Below, one piece after another: positions 50,784-59,655 of a stretch of DNA of 64,000 nucleotides; position 1 is the first letter of the stretch, and the number at the start of each line of letters is the position of its first letter. Under the pieces are notes generated by a model, which was given only the letters and a program-made list of their open reading frames with translations, was not told where the DNA came from and did no database searches. The position numbers and the translations under genes were made by a program. Source of the stretch: an uncultured Clostridia bacterium (GTDB lineage Bacteria > Bacillota > Clostridia > Peptostreptococcales > Anaerovoracaceae); assembly GCA_947302715.1 (NCBI GenBank), contig CAMYVY010000004.1, positions 1 to 64,000 of the forward strand, given 5' to 3'.

Positions 50784-51836
50784 TCAGATTTTAATCTCGG
50801 CGTAGTAGCGTTCCTCCATATGATCAGGCTTCAGCGCCTCCTTTGCCTGCCTGAGCCCCGGAATTCCCATGTCCTCTTCGCGGTTCACGTAGATAATGTT
50901 TTCCGGGAGCTCCTTGCAGAACTCGCGGCAAACCAATTGATAGAGACCACGATAGCTGTCATTGGCTTTTTCGAAATGCTCCGCCGCCATATCGTGCGAA
51001 ATCAATTCGCCTATGGCAAAGGCCTCGAGCTTGCCCTTGATATAGATGCCGACGCCATAAATCGGGCATTCGCCCTCACCCCTGCCGCATGGATACTGGT
51101 TCGCCTTGGAATAATCGAGGAGTTCGAGCATCCTCTCTATCGCCTTGTATTCGTTTTCGATATCCTCTTCTTCGTCCTCGTCCTGGGCCTTGTAATCCCT
51201 GATTTCAGCAGACAACGCTAAAATCTCCTTGGGGTCGACCTCCCTGATCGGCTTGGCTTCGTACTCATATGTGCGCAGGAAGAAATTGAGGTGATTCTTT
51301 TTCTTATGTAGGGCGCGTCCCGAAAGATCAATCAGCTTTTCCTTTAGATATACGTACTCGTCGTAGTCCTCACCGTGGTAGAATTCGATCTCTCCGTCGC
51401 CCGGAAACGCCGCCTTAAGTATATCCCTCATGTGGCCTGGAACACCTGAAAAATCAAGCTCTGCTCCGACATCACGGAATCTTTTTTCGCATTCCAAAAT
51501 AACTCTGCGAAGAGACTCCGGCTCATACTCTGTACGATACATGGTCTCATCTGCATCATGCTCGCCACCCTCGGCCTTGCAACTCGCTGCGTCCTCGGGC
51601 GTCATGATGAGCGGCATTATCATGTATGGTTCTCCATCCTTACTTCCGCACCTGGTTCCGGATAAACAGAGGTACCCGTCGATAATCTCCCAGCTCACGC
51701 AATAAGTGTCGAGCCAAATATAATGCGCAATAAACGTATATCCGGCGCCTCTATAGTCATACCCTCTGAAGTATCTTTTAAGTAGCCTGACCTCGTCTTC
51801 TTTTATATCTTTTAAATCGTTTTTAAAAACGCTCAT
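50784..51836 (-). CDS. DUF2156 protein (lysyltransferase-like fold)
   Basis: A 350-residue soluble DUF2156 protein with the GNAT-related double domain seen at the C-terminus of MprF-type phosphatidylglycerol lysyltransferases. Features are ALHKKKNHLNFFLRTYEYEA, CPIYGVGIYIKGKLEAFAIG and the end IIYVNREEDMGIPGLRQAKEAL (tRNA- and acyl-acceptor-like motifs). No membrane domain. RBS AGGAAG. The aminoacyl or peptidyl transfer role is inferred from fold. Last gene of a run with surE and a sirtuin. Confidence 0.8.
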   Translation of the reverse strand: MSVFKNDLKDIKEDEVRLLKRYFRGYDYRGAGYTFIAHYIWLDTYCVSWEIIDGYLCLSGTRCGSKDGEPYMIMPLIMTPEDAASCKAEGGEHDADETMYRTEYEPESLRRVILECEKRFRDVGAELDFSGVPGHMRDILKAAFPGDGEIEFYHGEDYDEYVYLKEKLIDLSGRALHKKKNHLNFFLRTYEYEAKPIREVDPKEILALSAEIRDYKAQDEDEEEDIENEYKAIERMLELLDYSKANQYPCGRGEGECPIYGVGIYIKGKLEAFAIGELISHDMAAEHFEKANDSYRGLYQLVCREFCKELPENIIYVNREEDMGIPGLRQAKEALKPDHMEERYYAEIKI

Positions 51837-51865
51837 ACAATCTTCCTACTTCAAAAATAATGCGG

Positions 51866-52618
51866 CTAATCAAGCTTTAGGCCCCAGTTAGACACGCGCT
51901 TCATCTCGTTCCATGCGGTTAGGTCCGGCTGAATCGGCGTAACGGTCGCATACCCAAGCGTATTCGCGCCGACATCCACGCCTTCTCCCAGATGACTATA
52001 ATCCGGAATCGAACCCTCCAGTTTATATTGGTTGCCATCTTGCAGAACAAATCCATCGACAAAATAGCTCGGTCCCAGGGTTGCATATCTGACGCCCTTG
52101 ATCTCCTCACGCGGAAGGTCCGGACAGTTGATGTTTATCACGTAGCCCGGCTCCATCTCCATCACCTTGGGAATGCACTGAATGGCCAAATGGCATGCAG
52201 CATCAAAGTTAGTGCAGTCGTGACCGTTTACGGAAACCGCGACCGCCCTGACTCCCTGAAGCGCTGCCTCCATGGCTGCACCAACGGTTCCGGAATATAG
52301 AGTATCCATGCCGAGGTTGCTGCCCTTGTTGATGCCTGAAAATACAATGTCTATCTGAACGCCATATTTTTCTGCCATCTGGAGACCTATCTTGGTGCAG
52401 TCGGCAGGTGTGCCATTGACATGCCATGCACGCTCCGCGCCGGGAAAATCCGCTTCATAGACCTCAATCGTATCCGTGAGCGTTATCGAGTGGCTCTTTC
52501 CGCTCTGCTGCCTGTCCGGCGCACAAAGAAAGAGGGTACCATGATCGGCCAATGCCTGTGCCAATTCAAAAATCCCCTCTGCTCTAATCCCGTCATCATT
52601 AACAAGTAAAAAATTCAT
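51866..52618 (-). CDS. surE: 5'/3'-nucleotidase SurE
   Basis: A 250-residue SurE: FLLVNDDGIRAEGI (metal Asp pair), APDRQQSGKSHSIT, VNGTPADCTKIGL and FSGINKGSNLGMDTLYSGTVGAAMEA. It removes phosphate from nucleoside monophosphates, mainly under stress. Standard length. It lies between the sirtuin gene (upstream by 129 bases) and the DUF2156 gene (29 bases downstream). Confidence 0.95.
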   Translation of the reverse strand: MNFLLVNDDGIRAEGIFELAQALADHGTLFLCAPDRQQSGKSHSITLTDTIEVYEADFPGAERAWHVNGTPADCTKIGLQMAEKYGVQIDIVFSGINKGSNLGMDTLYSGTVGAAMEAALQGVRAVAVSVNGHDCTNFDAACHLAIQCIPKVMEMEPGYVININCPDLPREEIKGVRYATLGPSYFVDGFVLQDGNQYKLEGSIPDYSHLGEGVDVGANTLGYATVTPIQPDLTAWNEMKRVSNWGLKLD

Positions 52619-52712
52619 TTAGTAGTTATACCTTTCATCCTTAATAATTATTAATTGCTGTATCCATCTTCATACGCAATCTTCATACGCATATCCGGCA
52701 ATCCGTCAATCC

Positions 52713-52774
52713 ATCAATCCATCTTCATGATTTTGCCAATAATATCATCAATCCATCTTCATGACCTTGCCAAT
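52713..52774. repeat. Direct repeat duplicating the end of the sirtuin gene
   Basis: A 28-bp sequence at 52713-52740 recurs at 52747-52774 with two changes (TT for CC). Read on the minus strand it encodes IGK[V/I]MKMD plus the stop, that is, the sirtuin's last eight codons and stop copied once more downstream. The region to the left (52660-52712) has further, shorter CTTCATACG and ATCAATCC repeats. Confidence 0.85.
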
Positions 52775-53473
52775 CGAGTCGTAAATCACCAAATCCGCGC
52801 GCGCATCCATACCCGTCGGTTCTTTATTGATAAGAACCAAATTGTCTCCTCGAAAATAATTCACAAAGCCCGCTGCCGGGTACACAACAAGCGACGTTCC
52901 GCCAATTATAAGTGTATCGCAGGAAGCAATCGCATGCACCGCACCCTCAATCACGTCGCTGTCGAGCGATTCCTCGTAGAGCACTACATCAGGCTTGACT
53001 CTGCCGCCGCACTCGCAGTACGGAACCATATCCTTGCAGTTGCTTTCATCCATTATATAGTCAAGGTCATGGAATTTATGGCACTTCTCGCAATAATTCC
53101 TGGCTACGCTTCCATGTAGCTCGTAGACGGTTTTGCTCCCCGCCTTTTGATGGAGGCCGTCGATGTTCTGCGTGACCACAGCCTTTAGTTTGCCCATTTC
53201 CTCGAGCTTAGCAAGCGCTTTGTGGGCGTCATTCGGCTGCGCTTCGGTGTGAATCAGATTCTCCTTGTAATACTGAAAGAATAGTTCCGGCTTGTTATAG
53301 TAGAATGTCCTGGAAAGCATAGCCTCCGGCGAATAGCCGTATTTTTGCTTGGCGTTATAGAGGCCGCTCTCGGAGCGAAAATCCGGGATGTTGCTCTCTG
53401 TGGAGACCCCGGCGCCGCCGAAGAACACTATGCTATTCGATTTATCGATAATTGCCTTCAGTCTCCCATCCAT
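52748..53473 (-). CDS. NAD-dependent protein deacylase (sirtuin, CobB type)
   Basis: A 241-residue sirtuin: FFGGAGVSTESNIPDFRSE (NAD-binding), VVTQNIDGLHQKAG, ELHGSVARNYC (catalytic His), zinc cysteines CEKC and CEC with CGGRVKPDVVLYEE, and IGGTSLVVYPAAGF. It deacylates proteins, using NAD. The end of the gene is duplicated in the following 34 bases (see 52713-52774). Together with pncB it suggests attention to NAD turnover, but the genes are not in one operon. Confidence 0.95.
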   Translation of the reverse strand: MDGRLKAIIDKSNSIVFFGGAGVSTESNIPDFRSESGLYNAKQKYGYSPEAMLSRTFYYNKPELFFQYYKENLIHTEAQPNDAHKALAKLEEMGKLKAVVTQNIDGLHQKAGSKTVYELHGSVARNYCEKCHKFHDLDYIMDESNCKDMVPYCECGGRVKPDVVLYEESLDSDVIEGAVHAIASCDTLIIGGTSLVVYPAAGFVNYFRGDNLVLINKEPTGMDARADLVIYDSIGKVMKMD

Positions 53474-53523
53474 AACGCGCTCCTTTCATTTACATCACAT
53501 CAGCATGCATCACTATCATTGTA

Positions 53524-54672
53524 TCATAAAAGCCCATTCGAGTCGATAAAGCGAGCCGCTAAAATCTCGTCGTGCGCAAGCCGTAAAGCATGGCGTTTTA
53601 TGAAGATGCTGTCCACCCCACGCCGATTCAAATCGTGCGCAATTGCGAGCGTCGCAATCTCTCGATTGACTTTATGTATTTCATCGAGCGATATTTTTTG
53701 GATGTCAACATTCCCAACGGTTTTGACCGCCGCCGCAAGGCTACTGACAAACGATTCCTTGCTGTAAATCGTCAGAGGATCTATATCGAAAATCTTGCCG
53801 GCTGCTTCGGCTGCTTTGAGGGAGCGTTTATCAAAAGCGCCCTTGATGAAGCTAAACGATTCCCCATCGTATACCCCGAACGCCTTCATTGCGTCTTGGT
53901 AGCCAAGGCGAATAATCCTTGCTGTGTTCTTGCGGTCAAAGAGCAGGAAGTTGCCTAAATCCCACTTCGGTTCTATCAAAACCAGGTTCGCGCCGGCTTT
54001 TGATGCCGAATCGATTTCCGCAGTTCGATTGAATCTTCCGGCAGCCTGGAGATACACCGCAACAATATCAGTGGCGCCCCGCTCGACTGCCATATGAATC
54101 GGTAGCACGTTCTCAAAACCACCATCGATGTATTTCTTGCCGTCGATATCGTACGCCTGGACTGCAGGAAACGCCGATGAACTCGCCATCACGTAGTCAC
54201 CGATTCTGCCCTCAGGAATGTCCTTTTTCCAGAGATAATGAGGCTTCATGGTCGGTGTCTCGACCACCAGAAGTCCAAAGTCAATATCGGACTCGCGGAC
54301 CTTTTGGTCGTCGATATAGGTGTCGACGAATTTCTGGAGGCCGTGCGAGCCGGCACCTCCCTGCTTGATGAATTCGACAGCAAAGTCAGCCGTCTGCGCA
54401 TTATTCGCAACATCAAAGATATTGTCGGTCTCGAGGTCGCGCCACAGGTTTTCCGCCAGCAGCTGCTCACCTTGAACTACCATCGCCCCATTTAGGGACC
54501 CCACGGAGACTCCAACCACTATATCGAAGGTCCATCCCAATTCTATCAAGGCCCGCCAGACGCCAATCTGATAAGCGCCGCGTGATCCTCCGCCACTTAA
54601 TACAAACGCAGTTTTTCTTGGCTTGATAGTATTCTCTTTTTCATAAAGCGTTGCTTCTTGTTTCTTTGCCAT
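53524..54672 (-). CDS. Patatin-like phospholipase
   Basis: A 382-residue patatin: oxyanion loop LSGGGSRGAYQIGVWRAL (about 25-42), nucleophile VGVSVGSLNG (GxSxG, about 55-65) and the DGG motif YIDGGFENVLP (catalytic Asp). There is no signal peptide, so it acts in the cytosol on membrane lipids or acyl esters. A C-terminal extension of about 140 residues is all-helical. It lies between the flavoprotein and sirtuin genes. The ribosome binding site (AAAGGG) is weak. Confidence 0.88.
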   Translation of the reverse strand: MAKKQEATLYEKENTIKPRKTAFVLSGGGSRGAYQIGVWRALIELGWTFDIVVGVSVGSLNGAMVVQGEQLLAENLWRDLETDNIFDVANNAQTADFAVEFIKQGGAGSHGLQKFVDTYIDDQKVRESDIDFGLLVVETPTMKPHYLWKKDIPEGRIGDYVMASSSAFPAVQAYDIDGKKYIDGGFENVLPIHMAVERGATDIVAVYLQAAGRFNRTAEIDSASKAGANLVLIEPKWDLGNFLLFDRKNTARIIRLGYQDAMKAFGVYDGESFSFIKGAFDKRSLKAAEAAGKIFDIDPLTIYSKESFVSSLAAAVKTVGNVDIQKISLDEIHKVNREIATLAIAHDLNRRGVDSIFIKRHALRLAHDEILAARFIDSNGLL

Positions 54673-54700
54673 GCTTTATCAACCCTTTTCTATGTGATGA

Positions 54701-56425
54701 TTAATCGTTGATTATCTGTGCGATAATCTTCTCGGCAATTTTGATGCCGTCGCAGGCAGCGCTTGTGATTCCTCCTGCGTAACCGGCGCCTTCTCCGCCC
54801 GGGTATATGCCGGGAAGTATTTGTAAGCTATCTTTGTCTCGGAGGATTCTCACAGGTGATGAGGACCTTGATTCAATAGCCTTGATTATCGTCTCATCAT
54901 TGTTGAATCCTTTAATTTTCTGTCCAAATACCGGAATCGCCTCACGTATGCCCCTTGCAACAAAACCAGGAAGTGACGCAATTACAGGATTCGTTGTGGT
55001 TGTTGGGGGTTGTGAGTCGAAACAGCTCCTGTATTCGCTCCAGGTCGTCGTCGGAAGCGAGTAGTTTCCGCCCCCGTTTATGAATGCCAGGTGTTCATAT
55101 TTTTCCTGGAATGCCAATCCTGCAAGTTCAGGTGGAATCATCGACATTTCTTCGATATAATCCTCGGGGCGCACATCCACCAAGATGCCACTGTTGGCAA
55201 AACCGCTATCGCGGTCGTGGTTGCTCATCCCATTAGTGACCACGCCGCCAACCTGGGACGCGGCATTTACAATCTCTCCGCCGGGACACATGCAGAAGGA
55301 ATAAACACCCCTCCCGTCTGAAGCCTTTGTTGAAAGCTTATAATATGCAGGCGGAAGAAGCGGTTTATTTTTCTCTTGGGTCGAATCGGGACCTGCAGCG
55401 CTAAACACTGCATACTCTCCATACATACCTCGATCAATCAGGCGCTGCGGGTGCTCAACTCGTACCCCCATGGAAAACGGCTTTGGCTCCATCTTTAGTC
55501 CCTGAGCGTGCAAAACTCGAACTGTATCTCTTGCACTATGCCCAAGTGCCAAAACCACGGCGCTGCACTCCATTGATTCTTCTCCATTCGGGCCACTAAC
55601 ACGAATCGTGTGTCTTGCCACATCTCCCTCTAAGTTCGAAGAACCAATACTAATATCAATATCAAGCCCTTCAAGGCGAGTTCCAAATCGCACTTCACCG
55701 CCAAGAGCAATTATCTCCTCGCGTATTCTCTTGACTATCCCACGCAGAGCGTCAGTTCCAATATGTGGCCTCGCATCCATCAAAACATCCGGGTCCGCAC
55801 CAGCGTTCACAAACGTCTCTAAGACGAAGCGGATTCGCGGATCCTTGATTCCGGTATTTAATTTTCCATCCGAGAACGTCCCTGCACCGCCCTCTCCAAA
55901 TTGTACATTGCTCTCGGGATCAAGTCTTCCGCTGCGCCAAAACTCCTCCACCTTGGCCATTCGCGTTTCGACATCGTCTCCCCTTTCGATGACTATGGGG
56001 CTTAGTCCGGCACGAGCAAGAACGAGCGCGCAGAACATTCCGCAAGGACCAAATCCAACTACAACGGGGCGGACAGCATCTTTCTCAGAAACGTTTATGC
56101 CATTTGCACCATCGCCATCGCCTGCACCTTCACATGTTATTTCCGTTGTCTTATCTTCAAATTTCCCGACAAAAGGTATTATGTATTCTGTATTTGGGGG
56201 CTCCGGCAAAGGCAAGGTTTTATTGCATGAAAAGTCGACGGTGTATACCCTTATGACTTGTCCTTTTCTGGCGTCAATCGACCGACGTACAATTTCTACA
56301 TCAAAGATATCAGCGGGCACTATTTTACCGGATACGCGGCCCAGTTTTCTCGCAATCTTTGATGGAAGTATCGTCTCGCTCTCGTCAATATTCAGTTTTA
56401 TTTCACTTATGCGATATCTACTCAA
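54701..56425 (-). CDS. FAD-dependent dehydrogenase, COG2509 type
   Basis: A 574-residue flavoprotein: after an N-terminal domain of about 80 residues, VVGFGPCGMFCALVLARAG (FAD fold, about 118), VQFGEGGAGTFSDGKLNTG (signature), SMGVRVEHPQ, FCMCPGGEIV and the C-terminal GIYPGGEGAGYAGGITSAA. Known relatives are uncharacterised dehydrogenases with conserved cysteines. Residues about 96-112 are a Gly/Asp insert (EGAGDGDGANG). The start is a TTG with GAGG 6 bases upstream. First in a run with patatin, sirtuin, surE and DUF2156. Confidence 0.85.
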   Translation of the reverse strand: MSRYRISEIKLNIDESETILPSKIARKLGRVSGKIVPADIFDVEIVRRSIDARKGQVIRVYTVDFSCNKTLPLPEPPNTEYIIPFVGKFEDKTTEITCEGAGDGDGANGINVSEKDAVRPVVVGFGPCGMFCALVLARAGLSPIVIERGDDVETRMAKVEEFWRSGRLDPESNVQFGEGGAGTFSDGKLNTGIKDPRIRFVLETFVNAGADPDVLMDARPHIGTDALRGIVKRIREEIIALGGEVRFGTRLEGLDIDISIGSSNLEGDVARHTIRVSGPNGEESMECSAVVLALGHSARDTVRVLHAQGLKMEPKPFSMGVRVEHPQRLIDRGMYGEYAVFSAAGPDSTQEKNKPLLPPAYYKLSTKASDGRGVYSFCMCPGGEIVNAASQVGGVVTNGMSNHDRDSGFANSGILVDVRPEDYIEEMSMIPPELAGLAFQEKYEHLAFINGGGNYSLPTTTWSEYRSCFDSQPPTTTTNPVIASLPGFVARGIREAIPVFGQKIKGFNNDETIIKAIESRSSSPVRILRDKDSLQILPGIYPGGEGAGYAGGITSAACDGIKIAEKIIAQIIND

Positions 56426-56470
56426 GTAAACCTCGATTCAGCAGCATGACTTTTGCTCTATCCTTAACAA

Positions 56471-56520
56471 TATAGTATACTATAAGCGCAAGAAATACGA
56501 ACATTATTTATATAAATAAT
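56471..56520. promoter_or_regulatory. Two perfect palindromes in the divergent promoter region
   Basis: TATAGTATACTATA (56471-56484, 14 bp) and ATTATTTATATAAATAAT (56503-56520, 18 bp) lie between the COG2509 flavoprotein gene and the Na/Pi transporter gene, which point away from each other. They are candidate operators; the region 56426-56577 contains no gene. Confidence 0.65.
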
Positions 56521-56577
56521 ATAATGTGATTTAATCTTTACCTATTTCGGCTTATTTAGATTTACTTGAGGAATTGC

Positions 56578-58407
56578 ATGAATATATTTGACATCTTGAC
56601 ATTGCTTGGTGGGTTAGCCATGTTTCTGTACGGTATGAGGCTCATGGGAGACGGCCTTAAAGAGGGATCCTCGGGTGCACTCAAGCGCGCCCTGGAGAGT
56701 GTGACCAACAATCAGGTCAAGGCGTTCCTGCTCGGCCTTGCGGTTACCGCAGTCATTCAATCGTCAACGGCTACCATCGTTATAACCTCCGGTCTCGTGG
56801 CCGCAGGACTACTTACGCTCAAGCAATCTCTCGGAATTGTTATCGGCGCAAACGTTGGTACAACTGTGACCGGACAAATCATAAGACTCATCGGCCTTGA
56901 TGATTCCGGAACATCACTTCTGCAATTATTCAAACCGTCCACACTCGCACCGATTGCGTTAATCATCGGAATTATAGTGATTATGGGATTTGGAAGTGCC
57001 AGTCGCTCCAAAACCATCGGTAATATCGCAATCGGATTCGGCATTTTATTTACGGGTCTTCTAACGATGACCGGCGCAGTTGATAAACTCGGCGAAACCG
57101 GAATCTTTGATTCTATGTTCTCACGGCTCGGAAACAGCCCAATTCTTGGATATATAATCGGTGCCGGAGTATCATTCCTGCTCCAAAGTTCATCCGCCGC
57201 CGTCGGTATTCTGCAGGCTTTTTCCTCCTCTGATCAGCTTACCTGGAGCGCAATCTACGCCGTAATCGTCGGCATTTATCTGGGCGACTGTGTCACTACT
57301 GCCATTGTCTGTTCAATTGGCGCCAAAGCCGACCAAAAGCGAGTCGGTGTAATGAATATCCTCTTTAACCTGAGTAAATCCGTTTTGGTCCTGGCAGTTG
57401 TCGCAATTCTAAAACGCTTCGGTGTCCTTGACGGACTTTGGAATGCGACAGCGACTCCGGGAAACATAGCGAATACAAACACGATATTCAATTTGGGATG
57501 CGCGGTGGCTTTGTTCGTGACGCTTCCAATTTACCCAAAGCTCGCGACCAAAATCGTCAAAGACGACCCGGAGGATGAATTCAAATATCAGGACAAGGTC
57601 GAGGCTCTGTCGCCGGCCTTCTTCAGCACCCCGGCTCTGGCGCTGAACAGCTGCTACGATGCACTTATGACAATGTTTTTGGCAGCAAAGGACAACCTCG
57701 GAAAAGCCATCGATTTGGTAAAGCGATTCGATCAAAAACGTTACGACGAAGTCTCCGCCGAGGAAGACAATATCGACCGCCTGAATGATAGCGTAAGCCA
57801 ATACATGGTTCAGCTTTCGTCGAACCTTGCCGTGCCCGAGCACGTAACGATCTTGAATCAATATTATAAAATCGTTGTCGAATTTGAGCGTCTCGGCGAT
57901 CACGCGAAAAACATCGCTGACATCGCCTTGGAAATACATGAGAAGGAAGCACCGTTCTCGACCGAGGCCCTTGCTGAGCTTGACGTAATCTACGAATTAA
58001 TTATTCGCGTAGTCGAGCTGGCTGAGCAGGCCTTTAAAAAACGTGACGTTGATGCAGCTTACGAGATTGAGCCACTTGAAGAGGTCGTTGACGACATGGT
58101 CGCCGCTCTTCGGGACAACCATACCAGCCGCCTATCAAGAGGACAATGCAACGTGGTTGCTGGGACCGAGTTCATGGACATGCTTGGCGACATCGAGCGA
58201 ATTTCCGATATTTGTTCCAATATCGGACTTGCGACGGTGACACGCGTCAACCCCGAGCTCGCTGCGAATCCACACGACTACAGCACCTTCCTGCACTCGG
58301 GTAGTGACACCTCTTTCAATCAAAAATATGAGGCTGCACACCGTGAATACTTCGACAAGCTGCGCGCCGTAGATGAGGAAATTCAGGACATCAGGGTACC
58401 GGATTAG
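56578..58407 (+). CDS. Na+/phosphate cotransporter with C-terminal PhoU-like domain
   Basis: A 609-residue NptA/PhoU fusion. About nine transmembrane segments span residues 1-320, with the duplicated QSSTATIVITSGLVAAG and LQSSSAAVGILQAF motifs (QSSS) of the Na/Pi family and GANVGTTVTGQ. Residues about 345-560 are a helical PhoU-like region (ERLGDHAKNIADIA, EFMDMLGDIERISDICSNIG). It imports phosphate with sodium. A TTG at 56566 is open, but TGAGGA precedes the ATG at 56578, which gives the usual start MNIFDIL. It is preceded by the palindromes at 56471-56520. Confidence 0.93.
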   Translation: MNIFDILTLLGGLAMFLYGMRLMGDGLKEGSSGALKRALESVTNNQVKAFLLGLAVTAVIQSSTATIVITSGLVAAGLLTLKQSLGIVIGANVGTTVTGQIIRLIGLDDSGTSLLQLFKPSTLAPIALIIGIIVIMGFGSASRSKTIGNIAIGFGILFTGLLTMTGAVDKLGETGIFDSMFSRLGNSPILGYIIGAGVSFLLQSSSAAVGILQAFSSSDQLTWSAIYAVIVGIYLGDCVTTAIVCSIGAKADQKRVGVMNILFNLSKSVLVLAVVAILKRFGVLDGLWNATATPGNIANTNTIFNLGCAVALFVTLPIYPKLATKIVKDDPEDEFKYQDKVEALSPAFFSTPALALNSCYDALMTMFLAAKDNLGKAIDLVKRFDQKRYDEVSAEEDNIDRLNDSVSQYMVQLSSNLAVPEHVTILNQYYKIVVEFERLGDHAKNIADIALEIHEKEAPFSTEALAELDVIYELIIRVVELAEQAFKKRDVDAAYEIEPLEEVVDDMVAALRDNHTSRLSRGQCNVVAGTEFMDMLGDIERISDICSNIGLATVTRVNPELAANPHDYSTFLHSGSDTSFNQKYEAAHREYFDKLRAVDEEIQDIRVPD

Positions 58408-58435
58408 GGTATTGACATTTTGAATTGAATATGTG

Positions 58436-58464
58436 TTGACAAGTGTATACAAGGGTGATACAAT
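58436..58464 (+). promoter_or_regulatory. Consensus promoter for a short RNA
   Basis: TTGACA (58436-58441), a 17-nt spacer and TACAAT (58459-58464), the best-matching plus-strand promoter in the window. Transcription would begin near 58471 and reach a terminator at 58503-58533, so it makes an RNA of about 60 nt. Confidence 0.75.
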
Positions 58465-58470
58465 TTCCAT

Positions 58471-58533
58471 GCTGGAAAACGATAGTAGAACGAATTCACA
58501 AGAAAACACGCGAGGTGCAGACTCGCGTGTTTT
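58471..58533 (+). ncRNA. Candidate antisense RNA, antitoxin of a type I pair
   Basis: About 63 nt from the predicted start to the terminator. It converges on the 29-residue peptide gene on the other strand (58549-58638). If the peptide's mRNA runs to the shared terminator or beyond, its 3' end is complementary to this RNA, the arrangement of txpA/RatA-type systems. A plus-strand start codon inside it (58479) has no ribosome binding site and its frame crosses the terminator. Confidence 0.55.
58503..58533. terminator. Bidirectional terminator shared by the small RNA and the peptide gene
   Basis: A 12-bp perfect stem (AAAACACGCGAG at 58503-58514, CTCGCGTGTTTT at 58522-58533) with a 7-nt loop. 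T4 runs lie on both strands. It also closes the Na/Pi transporter transcript. Confidence 0.85.
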
Positions 58534-58548
58534 CATTCGGGCTGGTTA

Positions 58549-58638
58549 CTACTTACTTATTCCGTCCAACCACTTGCAGATGTAATATGCAGTTACACTT
58601 GCCGCAACGGAAATACTAAACGATAATAGAATGTTCAC
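58549..58638 (-). CDS. 29-residue hydrophobic peptide, candidate type I toxin
   Basis: Start is a GTG at 58638 with GGAG 8 bases upstream; stop at 58549. The peptide opens MNILLSFSISVAASV, continues TAYYICKWLDG and ends ISK: a single transmembrane helix followed by a charged tail. I recall peptides ending in similar YYICKWLDG motifs as recurrent small hydrophobic proteins in clostridia. It has a good promoter at 58687-58715 and faces a short RNA. The length, hydrophobicity and convergent RNA fit type I toxins; no toxicity is shown. It is too short for the usual gene finders. Confidence 0.6.
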   Translation of the reverse strand: MNILLSFSISVAASVTAYYICKWLDGISK

Positions 58639-58686
58639 GAATTCATCTCCAATCTGTTGCCAGATTGCAGAGTAGCAACGTATACA

Positions 58687-58715
58687 ATTATATCAGCAAT
58701 AACTCTCGATTACAA
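58687..58715 (-). promoter_or_regulatory. Promoter of the hydrophobic peptide
   Basis: Minus-strand TTGTAA (58710-58715), a 17-nt spacer and TATAAT (58687-58692). The start site would lie near 58680, giving a 5' leader of about 42 nt. The region overlaps the promoter area of the plus-strand YitT gene. Confidence 0.65.
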
Positions 58716-58736
58716 TATTTTCCATATGGGGAAAGT

Positions 58737-59639
58737 ATGGGGAAAGTAAGGGAATTTAAAGACATGAATACAGAAAGCAAAAAGAACAAAGTACTGAACT
58801 TCATAGTCAATACTCTATTCGACATCATCGGCGGTAGTTTTGTTGCTATGGGCGTATACAATTTCGCGTCGGCTGGGAATTTCCCGCTAACCGGATTTAC
58901 CGGAATCGCAATGATAATCAATAGGCTCACGGGACTTCCCATGGGTCTTATGCTCGTTGCACTTAACATCCCGGTTGGCCTTATTTGCTCACGAATCCTC
59001 GGAAGAAAATACTTCTTCCGCTCAATTAAATCAATGTTCATCGTCTCAATCTTGATAGACTATGTTGCGCCGCTGTTCCCGATATTCCATGGCGAAAAAA
59101 TGCTGGCAGCAATCTGCACCGGTGTACTCAGCGGAATCGGCTACGGCCTTATCTACAGCCGCGGCTCTTCAACCGGCGGAACTGACTTTATCACGCTTTC
59201 CATCAGGTCGAAGCGCCCATACCTTTCCATCGGAAACATCGCCTTTATAATTGATGCGATCATCGTTGCCATTGGTACCTTGATAGTATCAAAAGAAATA
59301 ACGGGCATGATTTACGGAATGATAATCGCATTCATCGTTTCAACGGTGGTTGACAAGATTCTTTATGGCCTCTCCGCCGGTAAGATGACGCTCATCGTCA
59401 CGGACAAAGCTCATGAGGTTGCCGAAGCCATCGATGAAGCCACGCACCGCGGTGCAACATTCCTGAAGGGACAAGGCAGCTATACAGAAGAGAACAAGGA
59501 CATCGTCATGTGTGCCTGCAGCACCAAGCAGATGTACCTCATTCAGGAAGCGGTGAAGGAAGTCGACCCAAAGGCCTTCATGATCATTATGGAATCGAGC
59601 GAAGTCATGGGACAAGGCTTCGCCAAAAAAGTGATATAG
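58737..59639 (+). CDS. YitT-family membrane protein
   Basis: A 300-residue protein with an N-terminal YitT domain (DUF161, about 15-220; five to six transmembrane helices; FTGIAMIINRLTGLPMG, GLIYSRGSSTGGTDFI) and a C-terminal DUF2179 domain (about 222-300; MTLIVTDKAHEVAEAI, VDPKAFMIIMESSEVMGQGF). The function is unknown. Three starts are open (58665, 58737, 58764); GGGGAAAG precedes 58737, while 58764 (MNTESKK) gives the more usual length of the family. A terminator follows at 59656-59690. Confidence 0.88.
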   Translation: MGKVREFKDMNTESKKNKVLNFIVNTLFDIIGGSFVAMGVYNFASAGNFPLTGFTGIAMIINRLTGLPMGLMLVALNIPVGLICSRILGRKYFFRSIKSMFIVSILIDYVAPLFPIFHGEKMLAAICTGVLSGIGYGLIYSRGSSTGGTDFITLSIRSKRPYLSIGNIAFIIDAIIVAIGTLIVSKEITGMIYGMIIAFIVSTVVDKILYGLSAGKMTLIVTDKAHEVAEAIDEATHRGATFLKGQGSYTEENKDIVMCACSTKQMYLIQEAVKEVDPKAFMIIMESSEVMGQGFAKKVI

Positions 59640-59655
59640 TTCGACCAAAATGCAA

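Noticed and set aside
58471..58600. Short plus-strand frame starting at 58479
   Set aside because: No ribosome site and the frame crosses the terminator stem.
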